This document shows positions 8,463 to 17,727 of a stretch of DNA of 64,000 bases, in pieces (the stretch's first letter is position 1; every line of letters begins with the position of its first letter). The stretch is from Rhodoglobus sp. (lineage in GTDB: Bacteria > Actinomycetota > Actinomycetes > Actinomycetales > Microbacteriaceae): the NCBI GenBank assembly GCA_025463605.1, contig JAODAV010000006.1:92530-156529 (forward strand). Direction: 5' to 3'. Position numbers and translations under genes: made by a program. The notes under the pieces were generated by a model, which saw nothing but the letters and a program-made list of their open reading frames with translations, was not told the origin of the DNA and did not search any database.

Positions 8463-9251
8463 ATGCACGAGTCACCACAGCCCGCGACCGCCAGGGTTGC
8501 CCTGCAGCTCTACACCGTTCGAGAGGCGCTGGCCCAGGATCGCGAAGGCACGTTCCGCCGCATTCGCGAGCTGGGGTTCAGCGGCATCGAGACCGCGGGA
8601 TTCAGCGGAGAACTGCCGAGCGCTGCATCCGCCGACGAACTCTCGAGCTACGGATTCGAGGTGGTATCGAACTACTTCGTGGGTGAGAGCACACGGTTTC
8701 CCGAGCATCTCGACGAGCAGCAGGCCTTCGGCAACGACACCGTGGTTCTGGGCCTGGACGCGAGCTACTTCTCCGACCGCTCCGGGGTGCAGCGCGCCAT
8801 CGAACTCGCGAACGACCTCGCTGATCAATGCTCAGCGAGGTCGATGCGGCTCGGCTACCACAATCATCCGTGGGAAGTGAATCGGCTCGAGGACGGCCGC
8901 ATCGCACTCGACCTGTTCCTCGCCGGACTTCGAGCAGATGTCTTCCTGCAGTTCGACTACTACTGGGCGCAAGTGGGCGGGCTCTCCATCGATGCGGCAC
9001 GAAAGCTCGCCGAGCCGCGAATCGAGAGACTGCACCTGAAGGATGGACCTCTCACTGAATCTCAAGTGGCCACGGTGTTCGGTGAGGGCGCATTCGATCT
9101 TCCCGCCGCCGTCCGCGCCGCTCCGGGCGCGCAGTGGCACATCATCGCCTTCGACGAGTTCGACGGCGACTTCGTCGAGGCATCCGGAGCCGACCTGCGC
9201 TACCTCGTGGACAACGGACTGTCAATCGGAGCCGTCTCCTCCACCGCGTGA
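8463..9251 (+). CDS. Sugar phosphate isomerase/epimerase family TIM-barrel protein
   Basis: This 262-residue protein belongs to the xylose isomerase-like / AP endonuclease 2 TIM-barrel superfamily. Metal-site candidates are the HNH pair in GYHNHPWE (His133, His135), the acidic residue in QFDYYW and the LHLKDGP strand near the C-terminus. Members epimerise or isomerise keto sugars or inositol-type intermediates and often sit beside Gfo/Idh/MocA dehydrogenases, as here. It is cytoplasmic with no signal peptide. Operator C lies directly upstream. The true substrate is unknown. Confidence 0.85.
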   Translation: MHESPQPATARVALQLYTVREALAQDREGTFRRIRELGFSGIETAGFSGELPSAASADELSSYGFEVVSNYFVGESTRFPEHLDEQQAFGNDTVVLGLDASYFSDRSGVQRAIELANDLADQCSARSMRLGYHNHPWEVNRLEDGRIALDLFLAGLRADVFLQFDYYWAQVGGLSIDAARKLAEPRIERLHLKDGPLTESQVATVFGEGAFDLPAAVRAAPGAQWHIIAFDEFDGDFVEASGADLRYLVDNGLSIGAVSSTA

Positions 9252-9267
9252 CGGGCTGAAGCGCGGC

Positions 9268-10791
9268 TCAGACCCGTGCCTGCCCCACGGCTCCGTTCAG
9301 CCACATCCCGGACTTCTGATCGCCGACGCCGAGCACCCACTCGGCGTCGCGACCCATAACCGGTCGGCGCACGAGAGCGGTGAGCGTGTGGTGGCCGGCC
9401 GACAGCTCGCGATCGACGTACTGATTGAGCGGTGGGGCGTGAAGCGCCGGGAACATCGAGGCGGGCTCACCGAGCGCACCCGTCTCCCGACCGAACACGA
9501 ATGCGCCATCGAGGGCGACCCAGCACTGCTCGGGCGTATTGAACATGACCCGCACGAACTGATCGCGTTCGAGCACGAGGTCGTAGCGGAGCACGACGAC
9601 GTCGTCGAGAAAGTCGGCATGGCGCATGCGGTGCCACGTGCCATCCAGAACCACCACTTGCTCGGTGCCGTCCAGGGGTGGCTCCGAGTCACGGGGGCCG
9701 AGCATGAACCGATTGTCGATTCGGTGCCGGTCAAGGAAGTTGGTGAAGCCCACTCGAGCACTGACTACTGGCGGCGCGTTCGTCCCCACGGCCTCTCCGG
9801 GACGGGCGGGGCTGCCCGCGAGGCGCTCGCGCACGCTCAGCACCAGCTCAGTGAAGTCGTCGAGTGTCGCGGGCGGGGTTATCCCCGTGATCTCGGGACT
9901 GAGCACGAGGGTGCGGCCGATCGGAGCCAGCCATTCCTCGCCGATCGAGTCCGGATCCAGAATGCCCAGGATGCTCCCGAGCGACGCCGTCGAGCTGTCG
10001 GTGTCTTTGCCGCAGTTGTTGCAGATGAGGATCCGTTCCGCGAAGTCGTTGCCCGCGAGCCAGCCGAGCACGAGGAACGCCGTGTTCTGCCGAACATCGG
10101 TGAAGTCGACGGATCCATGAGACTCGAGGATGCGCGAGCGCACGTCCTGCCAGTGCAACCCCTCGGCGACCCAGGCGCGCGTGTCGCTCACCGCCCTGGC
10201 GAGTCGGCTCTCGGCCGGAATCGCGGCGAGCCCGATCTCGAGGAGTGTGTCGGGGTTTGACTCGACGAACGCGGCTGCCTGCACCGACGCCAGGAAGAGC
10301 GCCGCGTTCAGGCCGTCGCCCGCGTGATCGACGCTCGCGTCTTCGTACGCGTACTCGGCCGCCAGCTGGGGATCGCCCGCGGCCAGACAAGCCCAGATCT
10401 CGGTGCGGATCGCCGCCCCCTCGCCGCAGGTGTACCAGTTGTCGTGAGAACCGGAGAGCGGGGCGACGACACCGTCACGAAGGTTGCGGATGCCCACGCC
10501 GTACTCGTTCCAGGGGAACTCGACGTGGTTCAACCATCCGTATTCCATGACCCGGCGATCGACTCGCACGTCGTCGAGCTGATCCATGAGCACGGCCCAG
10601 AGCACCTGCAGGTCGAGGTCGTCGTTCGGCTCCATCTCGGTCGGCACGGGCGTGTAGAACGTCGCGCCGAGGGGTCCCTCCTGGCCCTCGAAGGTCTGGC
10701 CGAGCGTGCCGCCGACGGCCTTGCCCATCCAGCATCCGGTCATCCGCCGGCGAAGCTCGTCGGTGGGACTGTAGTCGGTCGTGGATGTCAT
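9268..10791 (-). CDS. ADP-ribosylglycohydrolase family protein with extra C-terminal domain
   Basis: The all-helical ADP-ribosylglycohydrolase (DraG/ARH) fold is recognised from its metal-binding clusters: NDDLDLQ near residue 60 and KDTDSSTASLGSILG near residue 260. The usual GDALG box near the N-terminus reads GKAVGGTLG, so its aspartate is lost. About 130 residues beyond the family core form a beta-rich domain. The start is ATG 10789-10791, with GGAG at 10801-10804; an in-frame TTG five codons earlier overlaps that site. Members cleave N- or O-glycosidic bonds to ribose-like sugars. Its place under operator D suggests a catabolic glycosidase rather than protein de-ADP-ribosylation. Confidence 0.82.
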   Translation of the reverse strand: MTSTTDYSPTDELRRRMTGCWMGKAVGGTLGQTFEGQEGPLGATFYTPVPTEMEPNDDLDLQVLWAVLMDQLDDVRVDRRVMEYGWLNHVEFPWNEYGVGIRNLRDGVVAPLSGSHDNWYTCGEGAAIRTEIWACLAAGDPQLAAEYAYEDASVDHAGDGLNAALFLASVQAAAFVESNPDTLLEIGLAAIPAESRLARAVSDTRAWVAEGLHWQDVRSRILESHGSVDFTDVRQNTAFLVLGWLAGNDFAERILICNNCGKDTDSSTASLGSILGILDPDSIGEEWLAPIGRTLVLSPEITGITPPATLDDFTELVLSVRERLAGSPARPGEAVGTNAPPVVSARVGFTNFLDRHRIDNRFMLGPRDSEPPLDGTEQVVVLDGTWHRMRHADFLDDVVVLRYDLVLERDQFVRVMFNTPEQCWVALDGAFVFGRETGALGEPASMFPALHAPPLNQYVDRELSAGHHTLTALVRRPVMGRDAEWVLGVGDQKSGMWLNGAVGQARV

Positions 10792-10815
10792 TCTGGGCTG
10801 CTCCAATCGATCCCG

Positions 10816-10827
10816 TGAAACGATTCA
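10816..10827. promoter_or_regulatory. LacI-type operator D (before the ADP-ribosylglycohydrolase gene)
   Basis: TGAAACGATTCA matches operator C except for two swapped centre bases. It lies 25 bp upstream of the ATG of the minus-strand glycohydrolase gene and 111 bp upstream of the plus-strand LacI gene, so it could also serve autoregulation. Confidence 0.65.
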
Positions 10828-10938
10828 TGGGTTAGGCTGCCACATCGGGGCCGTGAATTGCAATATCGGCCGCGGAGAAATTTCACTACACGCTTCGGGC
10901 GTGGAATTCGCTGAATAGAGCACAGGGTTGGAGGCGCG

Positions 10939-11943
10939 GTGGAAGTCGGGTTACGTGAAGTAGCCGCGCTTGCCGGGGTCTCGGTGGGCACGGTATCCAA
11001 TGTCGTGAACGGTCGCGCGACTGTGGCGCAGGAGTACGTGGACCGCGTCAATGACGCCGTCATGCAGCTCGGATTCGTTCGAAACGACGCCGCTCGCGCC
11101 TTGCGCTCCGGCACGAGCCGCACCGTCGGCATGATCATCCCCGACGGCAACAACCCCTTCTACACGAGCGTCGCTCTTGGCGCGTCGGATGCCGCGACCC
11201 TCAACAACAACATCGTGCTCGTCGGCACCAGCCACGACGAGGCCGAGCGAGAGGCCCGATACGTCGAGGCGTTCGGGGAGCAACGTGCTCGCGGACTCAT
11301 CATCGCCTCCGCCGGCAACATCCACGACCGACTCCACCAGTTCGCCCGCGGCGGCATGCCGTCCATCCTCCTGGATCCGGACGTGGATGAACGCTTCTCC
11401 TCGGTCGGGCCCGACGACGTGCTCGGGGGACGAATCGGTGTTCAGCACCTCATCGACACGGGTCGTCGGAGAATCGGATTCGTCGGTGGTCCCATGCGGC
11501 TGAGGGTTCTCACCGATCGGCTTGTGGGCGCGAACGACGCCATCTCAGGAACCAACGGCGCCGTGACACTCGAGGTGTTCGAGACGCCCGATCGCACCGT
11601 GCTCACCGGTCGCACCATCGGTGAACGTGTGCTCAAGCGCCCGCCCGAGACTCGCCCCGACGCCCTCTTCGCCATGACAGACCTGCTCGCTATCGGCATC
11701 CTGCAGGCACTCGACGCGCACCGGGTCGCTGTACCAGGGGATATCTCGATCATCGGCTACGACGACATCGACTTCGCGAGCACGACCTCGGTCCCGCTTA
11801 CCTCGATCCGGCAGCCGATGGAGATCATCGGGCGCAAGGCGGTCGAGATGATCGAAGCGCAACGCGAGGGTGGAAGCAAGAAACGCGAGCACATCACGAT
11901 CGAGCCGACGCTCGTGCCGCGCGACTCGACTCTCCGGCCCTAG
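10939..11943 (+). CDS. LacI family transcriptional regulator
   Basis: This 334-residue regulator starts at GTG 10939. The N-terminal helix-turn-helix and hinge helix are clear (LREVAALAGVSVGTVSNVVN, residues 5-24; AARALRSGTSRTVG). A periplasmic-binding-like effector domain follows, with family motifs GMIIPDGNNPFY and SIIGYDDIDFA. It should bind as a dimer to the 12-bp operators at 7341, 7418, 8433 and 10816 and release them when an imported sugar or its product binds. It is transcribed divergently from the glycohydrolase gene. Confidence 0.93.
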   Translation: MEVGLREVAALAGVSVGTVSNVVNGRATVAQEYVDRVNDAVMQLGFVRNDAARALRSGTSRTVGMIIPDGNNPFYTSVALGASDAATLNNNIVLVGTSHDEAEREARYVEAFGEQRARGLIIASAGNIHDRLHQFARGGMPSILLDPDVDERFSSVGPDDVLGGRIGVQHLIDTGRRRIGFVGGPMRLRVLTDRLVGANDAISGTNGAVTLEVFETPDRTVLTGRTIGERVLKRPPETRPDALFAMTDLLAIGILQALDAHRVAVPGDISIIGYDDIDFASTTSVPLTSIRQPMEIIGRKAVEMIEAQREGGSKKREHITIEPTLVPRDSTLRP

Positions 11944-11986
11944 CTCGCCCACCCCTCGCCACGCGCTGCCCGCGGGCCGGCCCTCT

Positions 11987-14900
11987 TTAGCTCGCCTTGC
12001 CCTCGCCCACACGCTGTCCCACGACGGCGCTGATGCCGTCGGCGCGCATCGAGACGCCGTAGAGGGCGTCCGCGATCTCCATGGTGCGCTTCTGATGCGT
12101 GATGACGATGAGCTGGGATGTCTGGCGCAAGTCCTCGAAGATCGTCAGCAGCCGGCCGAGGTTGGCGTCGTCGAGCGCCGCCTCCACCTCGTCCATGATG
12201 TAGAACGGGCTCGGCCGCGCCTTGAAGATCGCGATGAGCAGCGCCACCGCGGCGAGGGAGCGCTCTCCGCCGCTCAGCAGCGACAGCCGCTCGATCTTCT
12301 TCCCGGCGGGCTTGACCGTGACCTCGATGCCGGTCGTGAGCATGTTCTCGGGGTCGGTGAGGTGGATGCTGCCCGTGCCGCCCGGGAACAGGACGGGAAA
12401 CACCGTATTGAACGCGGCCTTCGTGTCTTCGAATGCACTGCCGAAGATGTCCTGCATCTTCTCGTCGATCTCGTCGATGATCGTCAGCAGGTCTTTGCGG
12501 GTGTTGGTGAGGTCGGTGAGCTGCTCGGTGAGGAACTTGTGCCGCTGCTCGAGTGCCTCGAACTCCTCGAGTGCGAGCGGGTTGACGCGACCCAGTTGCG
12601 CGAGCTTGCGCTCGGCGGCGGCCAGGCGCGCCTGCTGCTCGGCGCGCACGAACGGCCGGGGCGCGGGGGGGCCGGGCAGCGCGTCATCGGGCACCGGCAC
12701 CTGGGGGCCGTACTCGGCAACGAGAACGTCCTCGACGAGGCCGAGCTCCTCGCCCGCCCGCTCGAGCAGCGTCGAGAGGTGCAGCTTCTTCTCGTAGATC
12801 TGCATCTCGAGGCCGTGCACGTTCTCGCTGATCGCGGCGAGGCGCTCGCGCAGCGCGCTCTCCTCGCGGCGCAAGGTCGTGAGTTCCTCGTTCTGCTGCG
12901 AGCGCTCGGCCTCGCGCGCCGCGAGCTCCAGTCGCGCCTGCGACACGGAACGGTCGACCGCGTCGAGCACGGCGGGCAGCGCCGCGATCACGTCATTGGC
13001 GGCCGCGACCTGGCGCTGGCGGATGACGGTCAGCCGCGCCTGCTCCTCGGCCGCTTCGCGCTCGGCCACGAGTTGCGCCGCGAGCGACTCCGCACGCGCG
13101 CGTTCCGCCCTCACGCGCTCGCGAATCGTCTCCAGCTGGATGCGCAACTCGAGTTCCCGCGCTCGTGCGGCTTCGACCTCTGCGAGTACGCCATCCCGGG
13201 ATGACGCGTCGAGCATGGGACGCGGGGTCGCCTCGAAGGCGTCGTGATCCCCTCTCGCTCGCTCCACATCGGCTTCGGCCTCACGCACCGCTTCGTTCGA
13301 CACCTCGACCGCTTGAGACAGCCGCTCCCATTCCGCTTGAGCGGCCTCGAGCTGGATACGGAGGCGCGCGAGCTGCTCGGACTGGGCGGCGAGGTGGGCG
13401 TCGTACTCGCGCAGCGCGGTGAGAGCGGTTGCGGCATCCGTCTTCGCCGTCTCCAGGGCGCCGCGCTTCTCGGCGAGCGCGAACCGCGTGCGCTCGATCT
13501 GGGTGGTGACGGTAGCGAGCTTGGCGGCGGCCGCGTCCCGTTCGGCCACGAGCTCGAGCCGTGAGCGCTTCGAGCCGGAACCGCCGCGGAGCACGAAACG
13601 AGTGAGCACATCGCCCTGCCGGGTAACGAAGGTCGCGTCGCCGACATTCTGGAACGCCGCCCGGGCAGCTGGGATGTCGTCCGCGATGTAGACGCCGGCG
13701 AGCAGGCCGAGCACGCCGCCAGGGGCGCTCACAACCTCGGAGGCCGCCCGGACGCCGGCGATCGCGAGGTGGCGGGTGGGTGCGTCGACGTCGGCGACGA
13801 CGACTTCCACTCGGCCGAAGTCCTGATCGGCGGAGTGCGAGAGCGCCTCGAACGCGGCGTCACTGTCGTCGGCGAGCACGGCGTCGGCGAGAGAGCCGAG
13901 TGCGGCGGCGATGGCTGCCTCGAAGCCGGGCTCGATCTTGACATGCTCTGCGACGAGACCCCGGATGCCTGCGCGCTTGGCCCCCACGAGAGCGCTCGAG
14001 CCGTCCTTCTGGTCGACCGCGAGCGACAGCGCGGAACTCCGCGCGGCGAGAGCATCGCGTTCGCGCTCCGCGGCGTGGAGGTCGTCTCGCAGGGCTTCGA
14101 TCGCGGCATTCAGGCCCGCGACGAGTTCTTCGGCCGCCTCGTAGGCGGAGTCGAGTGAGCCGTCGGCGTCTTCGCCCGTCGCCGCTACGGCTTCGAGGGC
14201 GACGAACTCGGCGCGCGTCGCATCCCGGCGCTCTTCGGCCTGGGCGAGCGCGTTCTGCTGGCGCAGCAGTTCCCCCCGGGCGGCTGCGAGGGTAGATCGG
14301 GCGACGTCGACGCGCGCGGCGAGGCCTGCGAGTTCCAATTCGTGGCGGGAGACGAGGGCGCTCTGGGCCGAGATCTCTTCGTCGAGTGAGTCAAGTGATG
14401 CCTTCGCGGTCGCAGTCTCGGCAGCGGCGACGCCCACGGCTTCCTCCGCTTCGGCGACCCCGGCGACGAGGCGCTCGGCCTCATCCCTGGCCTCCTGAAC
14501 GATGGCCTGCGAGATCGTCGAGCCGATCGAGGGCCCCTCGCCCTGCTGCCCCAGCAGCGCGAGCCGCTGGTTGGCGAGCGTGTAGAGGCCGCGCAAGCGC
14601 TCCTGGGCCGACTCGAGCCCGAAGGCGACGCGGCGCGCGATATCGACGGCGTCCCCGACTTGCGCGTGCTCGAGGCGTCCCTCGCGCAGTTTGTTCTGGT
14701 CGAGCTGCTCCTGCAGCACGATGCGCTCCGTCTTGCGCTCCGACTCGCTGCGACTGAACGTCGTGATGGCCGCGCGCAGCTCGACGACCTCGTCCGCGAG
14801 CAGCCGGGCGCGGGAATCCCGCACGATCGAGGCGATCGAGGCCGCCTCCTTGGCGATTTCGGCCTGATGCCCGAGCGGTTTGAGCTGGCGGCGGATCTCG

Positions 14901-15487
14901 CCGGCGAGGTCGGAGAGGCGCGTGAGGTTCGCCTGCATCGCCTCGAGCTTGCGGATCGTCTTCTCCTTGCGACGGCGGTGCTTGAGGATGCCGGCCGCCT
15001 CCTCGATGAACCCGCGCCGATCTTCCGGTGAAGCGTGAAGCACCGCGTCGAGCTGACCTTGCCCGACGATGACATGCATCTCGCGGCCCAGGCCCGAGTC
15101 GGAGAGAAGTTCCTGCACATCGAGCAGACGGCACTGCTCGCCGTTGATCGCATACTCACTGCCGCCGTTGCGGAACAGGGTGCGGCTGATCGTCACCTCG
15201 CTGTACTCGATCGGGAGAGCCCCGTCGGCGTTGTCGATCGTGAGAAGCACTTCGGCGCGGCCGAGCGGGCCCTTCGTGGCGGTGCCGGCGAAGATGACGT
15301 CTTCCATCTTGCCGCCGCGAAGAGTCTTCGCGCCCTGCTCGCCCATGACCCAGGCGAGGGCATCCACGACATTGGACTTGCCCGACCCGTTGGGCCCGAC
15401 GACGCACGTGACCCCCTGCTCGAATGCGAACGTGGTCGGCTGCGCGAAGGACTTGAACCCCTTGAGGGTCAGGCTCTTCAGGTACAA
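11987..15487 (-). CDS. smc: Chromosome segregation protein SMC
   Basis: SMC is the ATPase of the condensin-like complex that folds and segregates the chromosome. The N-terminal Walker A (GPNGSGKSN, about residues 31-39), long coiled coils around a glycine-rich hinge (about 500-680), signature LSGGERSLAAVALL and Walker B IMDEVEAALDD are all present. The frame is open to 15604, but the conserved family start (YLKSLTLKGFKSF) follows TTG 15485-15487, which has an AGAAGG site upstream, so I chose that start (1166 residues, the normal length). It ends the conserved rnc-mutM-smc neighbourhood, here separated from mutM by four unrelated genes. Confidence 0.95.
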   Translation of the reverse strand: MYLKSLTLKGFKSFAQPTTFAFEQGVTCVVGPNGSGKSNVVDALAWVMGEQGAKTLRGGKMEDVIFAGTATKGPLGRAEVLLTIDNADGALPIEYSEVTISRTLFRNGGSEYAINGEQCRLLDVQELLSDSGLGREMHVIVGQGQLDAVLHASPEDRRGFIEEAAGILKHRRRKEKTIRKLEAMQANLTRLSDLAGEIRRQLKPLGHQAEIAKEAASIASIVRDSRARLLADEVVELRAAITTFSRSESERKTERIVLQEQLDQNKLREGRLEHAQVGDAVDIARRVAFGLESAQERLRGLYTLANQRLALLGQQGEGPSIGSTISQAIVQEARDEAERLVAGVAEAEEAVGVAAAETATAKASLDSLDEEISAQSALVSRHELELAGLAARVDVARSTLAAARGELLRQQNALAQAEERRDATRAEFVALEAVAATGEDADGSLDSAYEAAEELVAGLNAAIEALRDDLHAAERERDALAARSSALSLAVDQKDGSSALVGAKRAGIRGLVAEHVKIEPGFEAAIAAALGSLADAVLADDSDAAFEALSHSADQDFGRVEVVVADVDAPTRHLAIAGVRAASEVVSAPGGVLGLLAGVYIADDIPAARAAFQNVGDATFVTRQGDVLTRFVLRGGSGSKRSRLELVAERDAAAAKLATVTTQIERTRFALAEKRGALETAKTDAATALTALREYDAHLAAQSEQLARLRIQLEAAQAEWERLSQAVEVSNEAVREAEADVERARGDHDAFEATPRPMLDASSRDGVLAEVEAARARELELRIQLETIRERVRAERARAESLAAQLVAEREAAEEQARLTVIRQRQVAAANDVIAALPAVLDAVDRSVSQARLELAAREAERSQQNEELTTLRREESALRERLAAISENVHGLEMQIYEKKLHLSTLLERAGEELGLVEDVLVAEYGPQVPVPDDALPGPPAPRPFVRAEQQARLAAAERKLAQLGRVNPLALEEFEALEQRHKFLTEQLTDLTNTRKDLLTIIDEIDEKMQDIFGSAFEDTKAAFNTVFPVLFPGGTGSIHLTDPENMLTTGIEVTVKPAGKKIERLSLLSGGERSLAAVALLIAIFKARPSPFYIMDEVEAALDDANLGRLLTIFEDLRQTSQLIVITHQKRTMEIADALYGVSMRADGISAVVGQRVGEGKAS

Positions 15488-15639
15488 GTCGCGGCCCTTC
15501 TGCTCGCTCGATGCTGCATACACGGTACCCGACGCGGAGCTAACGCTTCGGTCACGGTCCGTCGACACGCGCCCCGGGCGGGAGTAATCTGGTCGGCTGC
15601 CCACTGGCGGCTCCGCCCATCCTGCGAGGAGACACCGCC

Positions 15640-16710
15640 ATGTTCGGCTTCGAGATCCGCGAGGTGACGATCCCGTCCGCGATCGATGCTCCTGACGCGG
15701 CCGACTTCGTGCGGGCGATTGAGGTCGGCAATGCCGTGGAGGAACTCGGCTACGGCACTCCCGAGCTTGCGTACGAGCCGGTCGAGGAGCTGCCGCCGTT
15801 CTTCAACCCGCACGAGCCGAAGCACATGTTCGTCGCGGTCGTGGATGGCGAAGTCGTCGCTCGCGCCCTCTACGAGACGCAGGCCGGCGAGGAGGCAGAC
15901 TCGGCGTGGGTGATCGCGCAAGTACTGCCCGAATTCCGCGGCCGGGGCATCGGGAGCGCACTTGCGGACCGGGTCGAGGCGCTCGCCGTGCACGAGGGCA
16001 AGCGCAAGTCGCTCGTCTACACGCCCATAGCGGAAGGCGCCGGCGAGCGCATCGGCTCCCCCACGGGTTTCGGGTCCATCCCCGCCGGTAGCGGTGACGT
16101 GCGGTTCCTCCAGCGCCGCGGGTATTCGTTCGAACAGGTGGAACGCGTGAGCCGCCTGCCTCTGCCCGTGTCCGGGCTCAACGAGCTCGTCGCCACGGCA
16201 GAGGCGACGAGCGGCGCCGACTACAGGGTTCACCTCTGGGGCGGGGTGACCCCCCAGCGGTGGCGTGAGGACCTCGCAGTGCTCGGGACGCGAATGAGCA
16301 CGGATGCCCCTACCGCGGGTCTCGAGGAACCGCAAGACGTCTGGACGGTCGAACGCCTCATCGAGGCGGACGAGCGCAACGAGCGCATGAACCCCCGCCG
16401 CCGGCTCACCGCTGCGGTGGAGCACGTGCCGAGCGGCACTCTCGCCGGTTTCACCGTGTTGTCGGTGCCGCCGCAGAAGCACCGTGCCGTCGACCAGTAC
16501 GCGACGCTCGTGCTCCGCGAGCACCGCGGACACAGGCTCGGCATGCTCATGAAGGTCGCGAACCTGCAGCACCTCGCGCGGGTGGCGCCCGGGCATCCGG
16601 CCGTCATCACGTTCAACGCGGAGGAGAACCGGCACATGCTCGACGTGAACGAAGCCGTCGGTTTCGTGCCGATCGCGAACGAGAGCGCGTGGCGCAAGGA
16701 CCTGGCGTGA
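15640..16710 (+). CDS. GNAT family N-acetyltransferase with two GNAT domains
   Basis: This 356-residue protein has two tandem GNAT folds. The first has a clear acetyl-CoA loop (LPEFRGRGIGSALADR, about 96-111). The second, after residue 190, has LREHRGHRLGMLMK. This arrangement resembles mycothiol synthase and other two-domain actinobacterial acetyltransferases, but the substrate cannot be inferred. A GAGG ribosome binding site lies about 8 nt before ATG 15640. It is divergent from smc and convergent with the nucleoside hydrolase gene. Confidence 0.85.
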   Translation: MFGFEIREVTIPSAIDAPDAADFVRAIEVGNAVEELGYGTPELAYEPVEELPPFFNPHEPKHMFVAVVDGEVVARALYETQAGEEADSAWVIAQVLPEFRGRGIGSALADRVEALAVHEGKRKSLVYTPIAEGAGERIGSPTGFGSIPAGSGDVRFLQRRGYSFEQVERVSRLPLPVSGLNELVATAEATSGADYRVHLWGGVTPQRWREDLAVLGTRMSTDAPTAGLEEPQDVWTVERLIEADERNERMNPRRRLTAAVEHVPSGTLAGFTVLSVPPQKHRAVDQYATLVLREHRGHRLGMLMKVANLQHLARVAPGHPAVITFNAEENRHMLDVNEAVGFVPIANESAWRKDLA

Positions 16711-16716
16711 GCGGCT

Positions 16717-17679
16717 TCACAACCGACCTCCGACCCACTCCACGAAGCGCTGCGTGATCCGGTCGGCGAAGTCGCCGGACGTCTCGAGCACCACCGCGCA
16801 ATGCGCACCCTCCTGCTCGGGGAAACCCTGGTAACGCCCCCGGGTGTCGCAAATCGTCGCGCCGCGCGCCGGGCCGTCGTTGCAGTCCACCTCCACGTGG
16901 ATGACGGGCGCCGAGAGGGGAACGACATCACCGATCGCGATAGCCGCGGCGAGCGCATCGTGGCACGGCGAGCAGCGCTCATCGAAGGAGACGCTGTGGA
17001 AGAAATCGAAGTAGAAGTCGGTGATGCGGGAGACGAAACTCGCGACCGGATTGCCCGCGATCTCGAGGCGCTTCCGGTGGTCTTCCGTGAGGATCTCCCG
17101 CATGGTGACGTCGAGCGGAACGAGCGTGACGTTCCACGGCGCGCTCAGTACCGCCTGCGCCGCCTCGGGGTCGTGCAGGATGTTGGCCTCCGCAGCCGCC
17201 GACTGGTTGCCCGGCACTTCGGCAGCGCCGCCCATCACCGTGATCGACGGGATGAGTTCGGGCAGGCGTGGTTCGATGCCGAGGGCGATCGCCACATTGC
17301 TGAGCGGCCCCGTCGCGATCAAGTGCACTTCGCCCGGGTTCTCACGCGCCAGACGCACGATCAGTTCGGGACCGGTCTCGGTGGCGATCACTCCACGAGG
17401 GTGGGGCAGGTTCGAGCTGCCCAGCCCGTCGGCCCCGTGCACGTGCGGGGCGAGAACCGGGATGTCCCCGCGGATCGTCACCTCGGTTCCCTGCGCAACC
17501 GGGATGCCCTCCGCGCCGGCCAGTTCAAGTACGCGCAGGCTGTTCACTGCCGCCATCGCGGCCGAGATGTTGCCGAACACCGTGCTCACCCCGATGACCT
17601 GGGCCTTGTCGCTCGACAGCAGGTACAGCAGTGCCATCGCGTCGTCGACGCCCGTGTCGCAATCGAGGATGACCTTCAT
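16717..17679 (-). CDS. Inosine-uridine preferring nucleoside hydrolase family protein
   Basis: This 320-residue enzyme should hydrolyse the N-glycosidic bond of ribonucleosides to free base and ribose. The calcium-binding N-terminus DCDTGVDDAMALLYLL (from Asp6) is intact, as is ATGPLSNVAIAL and the MGGAAEVPGNQ segment; a late His-rich FHSVSF stretch completes the usual site. There is no signal peptide, so it is cytoplasmic. It lies alone between the GNAT and acyl-CoA dehydrogenase genes. It could feed bases to the pyrimidine operon at 22.5-31 kb, which is inference. Confidence 0.9.
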   Translation of the reverse strand: MKVILDCDTGVDDAMALLYLLSSDKAQVIGVSTVFGNISAAMAAVNSLRVLELAGAEGIPVAQGTEVTIRGDIPVLAPHVHGADGLGSSNLPHPRGVIATETGPELIVRLARENPGEVHLIATGPLSNVAIALGIEPRLPELIPSITVMGGAAEVPGNQSAAAEANILHDPEAAQAVLSAPWNVTLVPLDVTMREILTEDHRKRLEIAGNPVASFVSRITDFYFDFFHSVSFDERCSPCHDALAAAIAIGDVVPLSAPVIHVEVDCNDGPARGATICDTRGRYQGFPEQEGAHCAVVLETSGDFADRITQRFVEWVGGRL

Positions 17680-17727
17680 GTGATTGTCCTGTTCAGGTAG
17701 TCGTGGTGTTCAACAAAACGTCTAGCT

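Noticed and set aside
11870..13204. Long plus-strand open frame opposite smc
   Set aside because: It is Arg/Leu/Gly/Ala-rich, has no domain, and is explained by codon bias of the smc gene on the other strand.
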